Source of the DNA: Microvirga lenta
Lineage (GTDB): Bacteria; Pseudomonadota; Alphaproteobacteria; Rhizobiales; Beijerinckiaceae
Reading direction: 5' to 3'
Assembly: GCF_020532555.1 (NCBI RefSeq)
Contig: NZ_JAJBBR010000013.1
Span: 1-64,000 of the forward strand
DNA length: 64,000 bases
Shown: positions 27,902 through 39,016 of the stretch, piece after piece
Layout of the letters: each line of letters starts with the position of its first letter
Position numbering within the stretch: position 1 is the first letter of the stretch
Program-made: the position numbers and the translations under genes
Notes under the pieces: generated by a model
The model's database searches: none
What the model saw: the letters and a program-made list of their open reading frames with translations, nothing else
What the model was told of the DNA's origin: nothing

Positions 27902-28849
27902 GTGTTGATCCGACGCCCTGCCGACATTCTTCCATCCGAGATCACCCCTCGGGAGGTCTATCTCAACCGGCGGCAATGGATGACCGCCGCCGCCGGCCTC
28001 GCCCTGGCCGCGGGTCTGCCCGGTTCCCTCGGGGCTGCGCCGCTTCCGGCCGCCAAGAGCCCTCTTTCCGCGACCGACGAGAAGCTGACGAGTCGCGAGG
28101 ACATCACGACCTACAACAACTTCTACGAGTTCGGCACGGACAAGGCTTCGCCCGCCGCCAAGGCCCACACGCTCAGGACATCGCCATGGACGGTCAAGGT
28201 CGATGGGCTGGTCGCCAAGCCCGCAGACTATGCCTTGGAGGACCTGCTCAAGCCCGTGACGCTCGAGGAGCGCATCTATCGCATGCGCTGCGTGGAGGGC
28301 TGGTCCATGGTGATCCCGTGGGTCGGCTTTCCGCTGGCGGATCTCATCAGACGGGTGGAGCCGCTGGGCAGCGCCAAGTATGTGGCTTTCGAAACGGCCT
28401 ATCGGCCCGACGAGATGCCCGGCACGGACACGTTCTTCCCCGTACTCGACTGGCCCTACGTGGAGGGGCTGCGGATGGACGAGGCGATGCACCCTCTCAC
28501 CATCCTGGCCGTCGGCCTTTACGGCGAAACCCTGCCCAACCAGAACGGCGCGCCCATCCGGCTCGTGGTGCCGTGGAAATACGGATTCAAGGGCATCAAG
28601 TCGATTGTGCGCATCAGCTTCGTCGAGAAGCAGCCGGAAACCTCCTGGAACAAGCAGGCGCCCGACGAGTACGGGTTCTATGCCAACGTCAACCCGAGCG
28701 TGGACCATCCCCGCTGGAGTCAGGCGACCGAGCGGCGGATCGGGGAGGGCGGTCTTTTCGCGAAGAGGCGGCCGACCCTGCTGTTCAACGGCTATGCCGA
28801 CCAAGTGGCGCAGCTTTACGCCGGCATGGACCTGAAGAAGTTCTATTGA
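27902..28849 (+). CDS. msrP: Protein-methionine-sulfoxide reductase catalytic subunit MsrP
   Basis: MsrP (YedY) is a periplasmic molybdoenzyme that repairs oxidised methionines in envelope proteins. From the GTG at 27902 (GAGG about 9 bp upstream) the 315-residue precursor has a twin-arginine signal (NRRQWM, residues 22-27) and the molybdenum-ligating Cys130 ([10 protein letters not shown]). An ATG at 27878 is possible but lacks a ribosome site. TATAAC at 27825-27830 is a candidate -10 box. The stop overlaps msrQ (TGATG). Confidence 0.92.
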   Translation: MLIRRPADILPSEITPREVYLNRRQWMTAAAGLALAAGLPGSLGAAPLPAAKSPLSATDEKLTSREDITTYNNFYEFGTDKASPAAKAHTLRTSPWTVKVDGLVAKPADYALEDLLKPVTLEERIYRMRCVEGWSMVIPWVGFPLADLIRRVEPLGSAKYVAFETAYRPDEMPGTDTFFPVLDWPYVEGLRMDEAMHPLTILAVGLYGETLPNQNGAPIRLVVPWKYGFKGIKSIVRISFVEKQPETSWNKQAPDEYGFYANVNPSVDHPRWSQATERRIGEGGLFAKRRPTLLFNGYADQVAQLYAGMDLKKFY

Positions 28850-29493
28850 TGGCCGGAAGAACGACAGTACACGGGGCGAAGCGGGGCTTCGCTGTGCCCC
28901 AGATTCCCAAGATCGCCGTCTATATCGTCGGCTTCGTCCCGGCGGTGTGGTTGTTCTATGAGGGCGTCAACGATCGGCTCGGCGCCGATCCGATGCGCTA
29001 TCTGGAGCAGGCCCTCGGCCTATGGGCCCTGCGCTTCCTCATCGCCAGCCTCGCCGTCACGCCGTTGCGGCAGGTCCTCAACATCAACCTGCTGCGCTAT
29101 CGCCGGGCGCTGGGTTTGCTCGCCTTCTACTATGCCGCCCTGCATCTTCTGACCTATCTGGTTCTCGATCAGGGGCTCGATGCCGCGGCGATCTGGGCCG
29201 ACATCGTGAAGCGTCCCTACATCACGATCGGAATGGCCACTTTCGTCATTCTCATCCCTCTGGCGCTCACGTCCAACAACGCCGCCATCAAGCGTCTCGG
29301 CGGACAGGCCTGGGCGCGGCTGCACCGCCTGGTCTACTTGGCGGCCATCGGCGCGGTGCTGCATTACCTCCTCGTCGTGAAGTCCTGGCCGCCGGAACCC
29401 CTGGTCTACACGGCGATCGTTGTGGCGCTGTTGGGCTACCGCCTCGTGCGCTCCGTCGGCAGGCGCGCCTCTCCGAAACGACGTCCCGCTTGA
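28849..29493 (+). CDS. msrQ: Haem-binding membrane subunit MsrQ
   Basis: MsrQ passes electrons from the respiratory chain to MsrP. The 214-residue protein has about six hydrophobic segments with histidines suited to b-haem binding (AALHLLTYL, RLHRLVYLAAIGAVLHYLL). The ATG overlaps the msrP stop by one base, the normal coupled arrangement for this pair. The short basic C-terminus ends in RRASPKRRPA. Confidence 0.92.
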   Translation: MAGRTTVHGAKRGFAVPQIPKIAVYIVGFVPAVWLFYEGVNDRLGADPMRYLEQALGLWALRFLIASLAVTPLRQVLNINLLRYRRALGLLAFYYAALHLLTYLVLDQGLDAAAIWADIVKRPYITIGMATFVILIPLALTSNNAAIKRLGGQAWARLHRLVYLAAIGAVLHYLLVVKSWPPEPLVYTAIVVALLGYRLVRSVGRRASPKRRPA

Positions 29494-29563
29494 AGCCGGG
29501 GCCGGCTCCGGTAGGATGCCGGCTTGGCCGATCCGATCCGAGCCTCGCCAAGCTGGAGTGAAT

Positions 29564-30373
29564 ATGCATCGAGCGCATCACACCTGGGCCCTTGCGATCT
29601 GGGCGCTCGTGTTCGCGATGGTGCTTGGACCGGGCTCCCTCGATCTGCGGGCCGAATCCCGTCCCGTTCTCGTCTTCGCCGCCGCAAGCCTGAGGAACGC
29701 CCTGGACGATATCGGGGCTGCCTGGATGCGCGAAACCGGCAAGAAGGTCGTGATCTCCTACGCGGCCAGCAATGCCCTGGCGAGGCAGATCGACGCCGGC
29801 GCTCCTGCCGACATCTTCTTCCCGGCCGATCTGGACTGGATGGATTACGCCGCCTCCCGGAACCTCATCCGGAACGAGACGCGGGTGAACCTGCTCGGCA
29901 ATGCGCTCGTTCTCGTTGCCCCCAAGGGCTCGTCCCTGGATCTCGCCGTTCGACATGGCCTGGACCTCTCCAAGGCGCTCGGCACGGGCAGGCTCGCCAT
30001 GGGCAATGTCGAGGCCGTCCCCGCCGGGAAGTATGGCAGAGCCGCCCTGGAAGCCTTCGGGGCCTGGGCCGCCGTGAAGGACAAGCTGGTTCAGACCGAA
30101 AGCGTGCGTGCAGCGCTCCTTCTCGTCTCCCGCGAGGAGGTGCCGCTCGGGATCGTCTATCGCACCGATGCGGCGTCCGACCCGAATGTCAGGGTCGTCG
30201 ACACCTTTCCGGATGGCGCTCACCCTCCGATCATCTATCCGGTTGCTCTGACACGGGCATCGAACAATCCCGATGCAGGCGCCTTTCTGGATTTCCTTCG
30301 CTCGGACGAGGCGAAATCCCTGTTCGAGCGTCACGGATTCACCGTCATCGACAAAATGGCGTCCGCCTCGTGA
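29564..30373 (+). CDS. modA: Molybdate ABC transporter substrate-binding protein
   Basis: A 269-residue periplasmic molybdate (or tungstate) binder with an N-terminal signal segment (residues 10-30) and ModA motifs FAAASLRNALDDI and SYAASNALARQIDAGAPADIF. The ATG at 29564 has GGAG 5 bp upstream. It lies directly downstream of msrPQ, whose catalytic subunit needs molybdenum. The stop overlaps the modB GTG by 4 bp. Confidence 0.92.
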   Translation: MHRAHHTWALAIWALVFAMVLGPGSLDLRAESRPVLVFAAASLRNALDDIGAAWMRETGKKVVISYAASNALARQIDAGAPADIFFPADLDWMDYAASRNLIRNETRVNLLGNALVLVAPKGSSLDLAVRHGLDLSKALGTGRLAMGNVEAVPAGKYGRAALEAFGAWAAVKDKLVQTESVRAALLLVSREEVPLGIVYRTDAASDPNVRVVDTFPDGAHPPIIYPVALTRASNNPDAGAFLDFLRSDEAKSLFERHGFTVIDKMASAS

Positions 30374-31068
30374 GCGACTGGCTGTCTCCCGAGGAATGGA
30401 CGGCGGTGAGGCTCAGCCTCAAGGTTGCTCTGACGGCCATGGCCGCAAGCGTGGTGCCCGGGATCGCCGTGGCGCTGCTTCTGGAGCGGGGTCGCTTCTG
30501 GGGGCGGCAGGCGCTCGATGTGCTCGTGCATCTGCCCCTGGTTCTGCCCCCGGTCGTCGTCGGCTATGCCCTCCTGCTTGGTTTCGGGCGACGAGGGCCG
30601 ATCGGAGCGTTCTTGGCCGATCACCTCGGGATCGTGCTTTCCTTTCGCTGGACCGGCGCCGCGCTGGCCTGCGCGGTCATGGGCTTTCCTCTCCTCGTCC
30701 GCGCCGTTCGCCTGTCCATCGAGGCGGTGGACCGGAAGCTCGAGGATGCGGCGGGAACGCTGGGGGCTCATCCTGTGTGGGTGTTCCTCGTCGTGACCCT
30801 GCCGTTGATCCTTCCCGGCATCCTGGCCGGCATGGTCCTTTCCTTCGCCAAGGCCATGGGAGAGTTCGGAGCGACCATCACCTTCGTCTCCAACATACCC
30901 GGAGAGACACAGACGATCCCTTCCGCCATCTACACCCTGACGCAGGTGCCCGGAGGCGAGGGGGGCGCATTGCGGCTGACCCTCGTCTCTGTCGCGATTT
31001 CGGTCGGTGCGCTCTGGGTATCGGAATGGATGGCGCGGCGGGTGCGGCGGAGGCTTCTTGCCCGATGA
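30370..31068 (+). CDS. modB: Molybdate ABC transporter permease
   Basis: A 232-residue membrane permease with about five hydrophobic segments and the coupling loop EDAAGTLGAHPVWVFLVVTLP. The start is the GTG at 30370 in a GTGA overlap with modA, and its own stop overlaps modC in an ATGA, so all three subunits are translated in succession. Confidence 0.9.
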   Translation: MSDWLSPEEWTAVRLSLKVALTAMAASVVPGIAVALLLERGRFWGRQALDVLVHLPLVLPPVVVGYALLLGFGRRGPIGAFLADHLGIVLSFRWTGAALACAVMGFPLLVRAVRLSIEAVDRKLEDAAGTLGAHPVWVFLVVTLPLILPGILAGMVLSFAKAMGEFGATITFVSNIPGETQTIPSAIYTLTQVPGGEGGALRLTLVSVAISVGALWVSEWMARRVRRRLLAR

Positions 31069-32171
31069 GTCTGGACGTCGACATCCGCCATCGGCAGGGC
31101 GCCTTCACGCTTCAGGCATGCTTCCGTTCCGAGGGGCGCCTGACCGCTCTGTTCGGCCAGTCCGGCTCGGGCAAGACGACCCTGGTCAACACCATCGGCG
31201 GTCTCGTCCGTCCCTCCGAGGGACGGATCGTCGTGAATGGGCGCGTGCTCGTCGATACCCGTGTCGGAACCTTCGTGCCCAAGCACCGGCGTCGGGTCGG
31301 CTATGTCTTCCAGGAGGGGCGGCTCTTTCCCCACCTGAACGTGCGTCAGAACCTGCTGTTCGGGCGCTGGTTCACCCCGCGGGCCGAGCGGCGGGCGAGT
31401 TTCGACGGGATCGTAGGGCTGCTCGGCATAGGGCATCTGCTGACCCGCCAGCCCTCGACCCTCTCGGGAGGCGAAAAGCAGCGGGTCGCCATCGGGCGGG
31501 CGCTCCTGACCGATCCTCAGCTTCTCCTCATGGACGAACCGCTGGCCTCCCTCGACGAGGCGCGAAAGGCGGAGATCTATCCCTATATCGAGCGGCTTCG
31601 CGACGAGGGCGACGTGCCCATCGTGCTGGTCAGCCATTCCGTCTCGGAGATCGCGCGGCTTGCCACATCCATCGTCGTTCTCTCGGACGGACGGGTGAAG
31701 GCCTCCGGGCCTGCGGCGGATATTCTGACCCATGCCAGCCTCTTCCCGCACGCGGAGCGGTTGGAGGTTGGGGCTCTGATCGACACGCATGTGCTCCGGC
31801 ACGAGGATGTCTATGATCTGACGACGCTTCAGGCCAAGGCCGGCATCCTGACCGTGCCCCGGCTCGACCTCCCGGTCGGCGCGCCTCTGCGGGTTCGGCT
31901 TAGGGCCCGCGACATCATGCTCTCCCTGAAGGCCCCGGAGGGCCTGAGCGCCTTGAACGTCTTGCCTGGAACGATCTTCGGAATCGACGCGCCCGACGGT
32001 GCCGGCGTCGACGTTGCAGTCGACTGTGCCGGGGACAGGCTTGTGGCCCGGCTGACGCGGAAGTCCGTCGAGGGTCTCGGCCTTGCGCCCGGTCTTCCCG
32101 TTCATGCCGTCATCAAGAGCATCGCCTTCGATCCGGAGGTTCTCGTCCAAGCGCCCAGGAACGGGGGATGA
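31065..32171 (+). CDS. modC: Molybdate ABC transporter ATP-binding protein
   Basis: A 368-residue ATPase with Walker A GQSGSGKTT, signature LSGGEKQRVAIGRA, Walker B LLLMDEPLASLD and a C-terminal TOBE/Mop domain from about residue 290 that typically senses molybdate. No ModE gene or obvious ModE palindrome is seen next to the operon. Confidence 0.92.
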   Translation: MSLDVDIRHRQGAFTLQACFRSEGRLTALFGQSGSGKTTLVNTIGGLVRPSEGRIVVNGRVLVDTRVGTFVPKHRRRVGYVFQEGRLFPHLNVRQNLLFGRWFTPRAERRASFDGIVGLLGIGHLLTRQPSTLSGGEKQRVAIGRALLTDPQLLLMDEPLASLDEARKAEIYPYIERLRDEGDVPIVLVSHSVSEIARLATSIVVLSDGRVKASGPAADILTHASLFPHAERLEVGALIDTHVLRHEDVYDLTTLQAKAGILTVPRLDLPVGAPLRVRLRARDIMLSLKAPEGLSALNVLPGTIFGIDAPDGAGVDVAVDCAGDRLVARLTRKSVEGLGLAPGLPVHAVIKSIAFDPEVLVQAPRNGG

Positions 32172-32249
32172 GACAGCGTTCACAAGGCTTGCGCGCCCTG
32201 TCGGGGTGTGTAGCTTGACCCTCCACCTCTTCATCCGAAAGGCAGGATC

Positions 32250-33515
32250 ATGAACGACCAATTCCGGAATCCGTCCGAGACCACGTCCCATGCGACTCTT
32301 CTCGACCGTCTGGCCGAGGTTGCCGTACGCGTCGGACTCGGGCTGAAGCCGGGGCAGGAGGTCGTCATAACGGCGCCGCTCGACGCCGTTCCCCTGACGC
32401 GGCGCATCACGGAGCATGCCTACAGGGCGGGAGCCTCCCTCGTCACCACGATGTTCTCCGACGAGGAGGCCACCCTGATGCGCTTCCGCCATGGGCGGGA
32501 CGAGGGCTTCGATACCGCCGCAGCGTGGCTGTACGAGGGCATGGCGACGGCCTACAGGAACGGGGCCGCCCGTCTCGCCATCGTCGGTGAGGATCCGTCC
32601 CTCCTCGCCAAGGAGGACCCGGAAAAGGTCTCCCGCGCCAACCGCGCGCGCTCCAAGGCCTATATGCCTGCGCTCAACCTGATCGCCGGCTTCGACACAA
32701 ACTGGACCATCGTCTCCGCCGCAACACCGGCCTGGGCGAAGGCCGTCTTCCCGAACGATCCCGAGGATGTCGCCGTCGCCAAGCTCTGGAGCGCCATCTT
32801 CTCCGCCTCGCGGGCCGATACGCCGGACCCCATCGCGAACTGGGCCGAGCACAACGCGAACCTCCAGGCCCGCACGCGCATGCTGAACGAGAAGAACTAC
32901 GCCGCTCTCCACTTCCGCGGCCCGGGCACCGACCTGCGTGTCGGCCTTGCGGACGGGCATGAGTGGAACGGCGGCTCGACCAAGGCCAAGAACGGCGTTG
33001 TCTGTAATGCGAACATCCCGACCGAGGAGGTTTTCACGACGCCCCACAGGGACCGGGTGGAAGGCTACGTGACCAGCACCAAGCCGCTGTCGTACCAGGG
33101 AACCCTGATCCAGGACATTCAGGTCACCTTCGAGAGCGGACGGATCGTCGAGAGCCGCGCACGCACCGGCGAGGCCGTGCTCAACAAGGTTCTGGACACC
33201 GACGAGGGCGCGCGTCACCTCGGCGAGGTGGCGCTGGTTCCCTATTCCTCGCCGATCTCGCAGAGCGGCCTTCTGTTCTACAACACGCTCTTCGACGAGA
33301 ACGCTTCCAGCCACATCGCCCTGGGACAGGCCTACAGCAAGTGCATCCGGGACGGCGGCTCGATGAGCGAGGAGGAACTCGCCGCCCGTGGGTCGAACCG
33401 CAGCCTGATCCATATCGACTGGATGATCGGGTCCGATCAAGTGGATGTGGATGGTGTTACGGCAAACGGGCAGGCGGAGCCGCTCATGCGCAAAGGTGAG
33501 TGGGTAACTCCATAG
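32250..33515 (+). CDS. M29-family metallo-aminopeptidase
   Basis: A 421-residue cytoplasmic thermophilic-aminopeptidase-type enzyme (AmpS/AmpT family). Diagnostic stretches are NIPTEEVFTTPHRDRVEGYV, the HLGEVALVP segment and LFDENASSHIALGQAY, which supply the metal ligands. It should release N-terminal residues from peptides. It precedes the peptide importer on the same strand, though a hairpin and a 175-bp gap separate them. Confidence 0.9.
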   Translation: MNDQFRNPSETTSHATLLDRLAEVAVRVGLGLKPGQEVVITAPLDAVPLTRRITEHAYRAGASLVTTMFSDEEATLMRFRHGRDEGFDTAAAWLYEGMATAYRNGAARLAIVGEDPSLLAKEDPEKVSRANRARSKAYMPALNLIAGFDTNWTIVSAATPAWAKAVFPNDPEDVAVAKLWSAIFSASRADTPDPIANWAEHNANLQARTRMLNEKNYAALHFRGPGTDLRVGLADGHEWNGGSTKAKNGVVCNANIPTEEVFTTPHRDRVEGYVTSTKPLSYQGTLIQDIQVTFESGRIVESRARTGEAVLNKVLDTDEGARHLGEVALVPYSSPISQSGLLFYNTLFDENASSHIALGQAYSKCIRDGGSMSEEELAARGSNRSLIHIDWMIGSDQVDVDGVTANGQAEPLMRKGEWVTP

Positions 33516-33584
33516 CGACAGGGTGCGGCAGACGACAGCATTGCTGCTTGGGCCGCATCTCTCTAATGCATTAACAACATATGA

Positions 33585-33607
33585 ACGGGGCTTGACCTGA
33601 GCCCCGT
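33585..33607 (+). terminator. Hairpin after the aminopeptidase gene
   Basis: ACGGGGCT (33585-33592) and AGCCCCGT (33600-33607) form a perfect 8-bp stem with a 7-base loop, followed about 10 bases later by TTTT. This is a plausible terminator separating the aminopeptidase from the peptide-importer operon. The rest of the 175-bp gap shows no gene. Confidence 0.5.
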
Positions 33608-33690
33608 CAAGCTGTGTTTTGTGACAGGTATTAAAGAGGTTTCGTTCTGACATTGCGTCAGGCGGTCACCTCATCATGAGTTATTGATTG

Positions 33691-35574
<1,884 letters not shown>

Positions 35575-35598
35575 ACTCTACTCAGAGGGAGATTACAG

Positions 35599-37125
35599 AT
35601 GAGACTTTCACGAACCTTGAAGGCCTTGGGCCTCACGGTTGCGACAGCCTTGGCGCCGCTGATGGCGTCGGGTGCTCAGGCGGCCGGAACCATGACCGTT
35701 GCCGTCGCCATCGATCCCGGCAGCTGGGACCCCATTGACACCTTCCTGGTCGACTGGTCCTCGGCCGCCAATAACATCTATGACGGCCTGACCGCGCGCG
35801 GCGCCGACATGAAGCTGAAGCCCGGCCTCGCGACCAGCTGGGAATTCCTCGACAACAACAGCCGCATCCGCTTCAAGCTGCGCGAGAACGTGAAGTTCCA
35901 CAACGGTGAGCCCTTCAATGCTCAGGCCGTGAAGTTCACCTTCGATCGCCTGCTCGGCGCCGAGGGCAAGAAGGGTCCGCAGCAGTCGAACTACAACACC
36001 ATCGACCATGTCGAGGTGGTCGACGACCACACGGTCGATTTCGTCATGAAGCAGCCCGATCCGGTTCTGCTGACGAAGCTCGCCGGCTATGGCGCCATGA
36101 TCGTCCCGCCCAAATACATCCAGGAGAAGGGCGACGATCACTTCAACACCCATCCCGTCGGCACAGGCCCGTTCAAGTTCGTCGAGTACAACCCGAAAGT
36201 CAGCCTGACCCTCGAGGCCAATCCCGAGCACTGGGGCGGCGCGCCCAAGCTCGACAAGGTGGTGACGCGTTTCATCTCCGAGGCCAACACGCAGGTTGCC
36301 GAGCTCCAGGCCGGCCGCATCGACGTGGCGACGCTGATCCCGTTCGGCCTCGCGCCGACCGTCGAGAAGAGCCCGAACCTCGATCTCATCAGCATCACCG
36401 GCCCGACGGTGGTCTCGCTGCGCCTGAACACCAAGGAAGGCATCACGAAGGACCAGAACGTCCGCAAGGCGCTGATCATGGGCATCGACCGCGATGCGAT
36501 CATCAAGGCCGTGCTCCTCGGCCATGCCAAGCCCATCGCGAGCTTCCAGTCCGAACTGTCCTTCGGCCACGATCCGAACCTGAAGCCGCTGCCCTTCGAC
36601 CTCGCCAAGGCGAAGCAGATGCTGCAGCAGGCCAAGGTGCCGGCGGGCGCTCCGGTGAAGATCGACTTCCGCGGCAACGACGCCACCTTCCGCGAGGTGG
36701 CGCAGGCCGCCGCAGGCTTCCTGCAGGCCCTGGGCCTGAAGCCGTCGCTGCAGCCCTACGAGCCGCCGGTCCTGCTCAACGACATCATCCCGAACGGCAA
36801 GACCGGAGAGGCCTGGCACCAGGCCTGGGGCGGCTGGACGTTCGACTACGACAACACCGCTTACCTGATGTACCACACGGGCGAGAAGTGGAACCCGTAC
36901 GACAATGATCCCAAGCTCAACGAGATGCTCGAGAAGCAGCGCACGATCTACGACGTGAAGGAGCGTGAGAACCTTCTGCAGGAAATCGCCCGCTATGTGG
37001 CCGACAAGGCGCTCGAAATCCCGCTCTACAACCAGAACACGATCTATGGCGTGAACAAGCGGGTCAAGAACTTCGATGCTCCGGCGGATCGTCGCTTCCG
37101 CTTCACGGAAACGAGCGTCGACTAA
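35599..37125 (+). CDS. Peptide ABC transporter substrate-binding protein (family 5)
   Basis: A 508-residue periplasmic-binding protein of the DppA/OppA class with a signal peptide ending around AQAAG (residues 1-30). Characteristic blocks include NNSRIRFKLRENVKFHNGEPF and HPVGTGPFKFVEYNP. The downstream zinc carboxypeptidase suggests a peptide ligand, but family 5 proteins also bind nickel, haem and glutathione, so the substrate is inferred. A GGGAG lies just before the ATG. Confidence 0.9.
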   Translation: MRLSRTLKALGLTVATALAPLMASGAQAAGTMTVAVAIDPGSWDPIDTFLVDWSSAANNIYDGLTARGADMKLKPGLATSWEFLDNNSRIRFKLRENVKFHNGEPFNAQAVKFTFDRLLGAEGKKGPQQSNYNTIDHVEVVDDHTVDFVMKQPDPVLLTKLAGYGAMIVPPKYIQEKGDDHFNTHPVGTGPFKFVEYNPKVSLTLEANPEHWGGAPKLDKVVTRFISEANTQVAELQAGRIDVATLIPFGLAPTVEKSPNLDLISITGPTVVSLRLNTKEGITKDQNVRKALIMGIDRDAIIKAVLLGHAKPIASFQSELSFGHDPNLKPLPFDLAKAKQMLQQAKVPAGAPVKIDFRGNDATFREVAQAAAGFLQALGLKPSLQPYEPPVLLNDIIPNGKTGEAWHQAWGGWTFDYDNTAYLMYHTGEKWNPYDNDPKLNEMLEKQRTIYDVKERENLLQEIARYVADKALEIPLYNQNTIYGVNKRVKNFDAPADRRFRFTETSVD

Positions 37126-37181
37126 TCTGCGTTTCCGGGTGCTTTCGCCGAGAGAGCGCCCGGGGCCGATACTTTCAGAAA

Positions 37182-37207
37182 GGCCCCGCGAAAGCGGGGC
37201 CGTTTTT
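37182..37207 (+). terminator. Rho-independent-type terminator/attenuator inside the peptide-importer operon
   Basis: GGCCCCGC (37182-37189), a GAAA loop and GCGGGGCC (37194-37201) are followed at once by GTTTTT. This is a textbook intrinsic terminator placed between the binding-protein gene and the permeases, so a fraction of transcripts should stop here. Confidence 0.85.
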
Positions 37208-37230
37208 CCAAGACCAGGAAGGTTCACCGC

Positions 37231-38154
37231 ATGGCGGGCTTCATCCTCAAACGACTGCTGCAGGCCATATTCGTGGTCCTGGCCGTCACCTTGATCGTCT
37301 CGTTCGCGGTCAGGCTGTCGGGAGATCCCGCCATCATGCTCATGGGCGGCGGCGGCAACGTCACCGAGGAGGATCTGCAGAACATCCGGCAGGCTCTGGG
37401 CCTGGAACGCCCCTTCTTCGTCCAGTATTTCAGCTTCCTGCAAGGGATCTTCGTGGGAGATTTCGGGCGCAGCTTCATGGGGGGGACGCCCGTCTCCACG
37501 CTGATCGCGCAGGCCCTTCCCTCGACGCTTCTCCTCGCCTTCACCTCGCTTCTGGTGTCGATTGCCCTGTCGGTTCCGCTCGGCGTCTATGCGGCGGTCA
37601 ATCGCGGCCGCTGGCCGGATCAGCTGATCCGCATCCTGTCCCTCGTGGGCCTGTCCTTCCCGAATTTCTGGCTCGCCATCATGATGGTGCTCTTGTTCTC
37701 CATCGTGCTCGGCATTCTGCCGCCGAGCGGCATGGAGGGGCCCGAGAGCTTCATCATGCCGGCCCTGACCATGGCGATCATTCTCACGGCCACCAACGTC
37801 CGCCTCGTGCGCACCTCCATGCTGGAAACGCTGTCGCAGCAATACATCATGGTGGCCCGCTCCAAGGGTCTGGCGGATCGCGTCGTCCTCTACAAGCACG
37901 CCCTGCGCAACTCCGCGATTCCGCTCGTGACCTATATCGGCCTGCAGTTCGGCGGCCTGATCGGCGGCATCGTGATCGTGGAGCGCGTGTTCAACTGGCC
38001 CGGCATGGGCACGCTGGCCTTCGACGCGATCTCGGGCCGCGACTATCCGGTGCTGCAGGGCACCATCACGGTGCTCGCCCTGTTCATCGTTCTCATCAAC
38101 CTTCTGGTCGACATCGCCTACGGGCTGATCGACCCGCGCATCCGGACGGAGTGA
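37231..38154 (+). CDS. Peptide ABC transporter permease (DppB type)
   Basis: A 307-residue permease with six hydrophobic segments, the N-terminal DppB-like LLQAIFVVLAVTLIVSF helix, a GLERPFFVQYFSFLQGIF block and the coupling loop ARSKGLADRVVLYKHALRN. It begins just after the intrinsic terminator and 4 bp before the DppC-type gene. Confidence 0.9.
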   Translation: MAGFILKRLLQAIFVVLAVTLIVSFAVRLSGDPAIMLMGGGGNVTEEDLQNIRQALGLERPFFVQYFSFLQGIFVGDFGRSFMGGTPVSTLIAQALPSTLLLAFTSLLVSIALSVPLGVYAAVNRGRWPDQLIRILSLVGLSFPNFWLAIMMVLLFSIVLGILPPSGMEGPESFIMPALTMAIILTATNVRLVRTSMLETLSQQYIMVARSKGLADRVVLYKHALRNSAIPLVTYIGLQFGGLIGGIVIVERVFNWPGMGTLAFDAISGRDYPVLQGTITVLALFIVLINLLVDIAYGLIDPRIRTE

Positions 38155-38158
38155 TCCC

Positions 38159-39016
38159 ATGGCAGGAGCTCAGGCCGTATCCCCGAACCGCCGGCGTTTC
38201 CGCTCGCTGGAATTCGCCCTCGGCATCACTCTCACAGGCGGCATGTGCCTGGCGGTCCTGTTCTCCGGCTTCCTGTTTCCGGATGGCGGCGAGAGCATGG
38301 ACCTGATGGCCCGCCTGATCCCGCCCTTCCAGGATCCGGCGCACATCCTCGGCACCGATCCGCTGGGGCGGGACGTGCTGGCGCGCGTCATCGTCGGCGG
38401 CAAGATCTCCCTGACGGTGGGCATTCTGTCGGTGCTCGGGGCGGTGGTGCTCGGCACGCTCGTCGGCCTCGTGGCGGGCTATTACCGCGGCATCGCCGAG
38501 GTGCTGCTGATGCGCTTCGCCGACATCCAGCTCGCCCTGCCGTTCATCCTGATCGCCATCATGTTCCTGGCCATTCTCGGAACCGGCGTCGACAAGGTGA
38601 TCTTCTTCATGATCGTCGCGCAATGGGTGCAGTATGCCCGTCTGGTGCGCGGCTCCGTCCTGGCCCTGCGGGACCGGGAGTTCATCCTGTCGGCCCGTGC
38701 CATCGGCGTCGGCAACGGACGCATCATCTTCACCCATATCCTGCCCAACGTGCTCGGCCCCATCGTCATTCTCATGACGCTGAACGTCGCCAACAACATC
38801 CTGCTCGAGAGCAGCCTCACCTTCCTCGGGCTTGGCGTCGATCCGCTGATCCCGAGCTGGGGCGGCATGCTGGCCGACGGGCGCACCTACCTGCAGTCGG
38901 CCTGGTGGGTCAGCGTCTTCCCGGGCCTCGCCATCATGTTCACCGTGCTCGGCCTCAACCTCCTGGGCGATTGGCTGCGCGACCTCTTGGATCCGACAGG
39001 ACAGACAGGAAAATGA
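38159..39016 (+). CDS. Peptide ABC transporter permease (DppC type)
   Basis: A 285-residue permease with an N-terminal cytoplasmic segment, the DppC-type motif LGTDPLGRDVLARVIVGGKISL and six hydrophobic segments ending in the typical WWVSVFPGLAIMFTVLGLNLLGDWLRD block. The TGA overlaps the ATG of the following peptidase by 4 bp, so that enzyme is a genuine member of the operon. Confidence 0.9.
   Translation: MAGAQAVSPNRRRFRSLEFALGITLTGGMCLAVLFSGFLFPDGGESMDLMARLIPPFQDPAHILGTDPLGRDVLARVIVGGKISLTVGILSVLGAVVLGTLVGLVAGYYRGIAEVLLMRFADIQLALPFILIAIMFLAILGTGVDKVIFFMIVAQWVQYARLVRGSVLALRDREFILSARAIGVGNGRIIFTHILPNVLGPIVILMTLNVANNILLESSLTFLGLGVDPLIPSWGGMLADGRTYLQSAWWVSVFPGLAIMFTVLGLNLLGDWLRDLLDPTGQTGK

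Noticed and set aside
29494-29563. Possible molybdenum-cofactor riboswitch before modA
   Set aside because: The 70-bp gap is too short and shows no matching structure.
30930-33653. A 907-residue minus-strand open frame across modB, modC and the aminopeptidase gene
   Set aside because: It spans three convincing plus-strand genes and their gaps and shows no motif.
35608-38160. An 850-residue minus-strand open frame opposite the peptide-importer genes
   Set aside because: Antisense to a binding protein and a permease with clear signatures; no domain seen.
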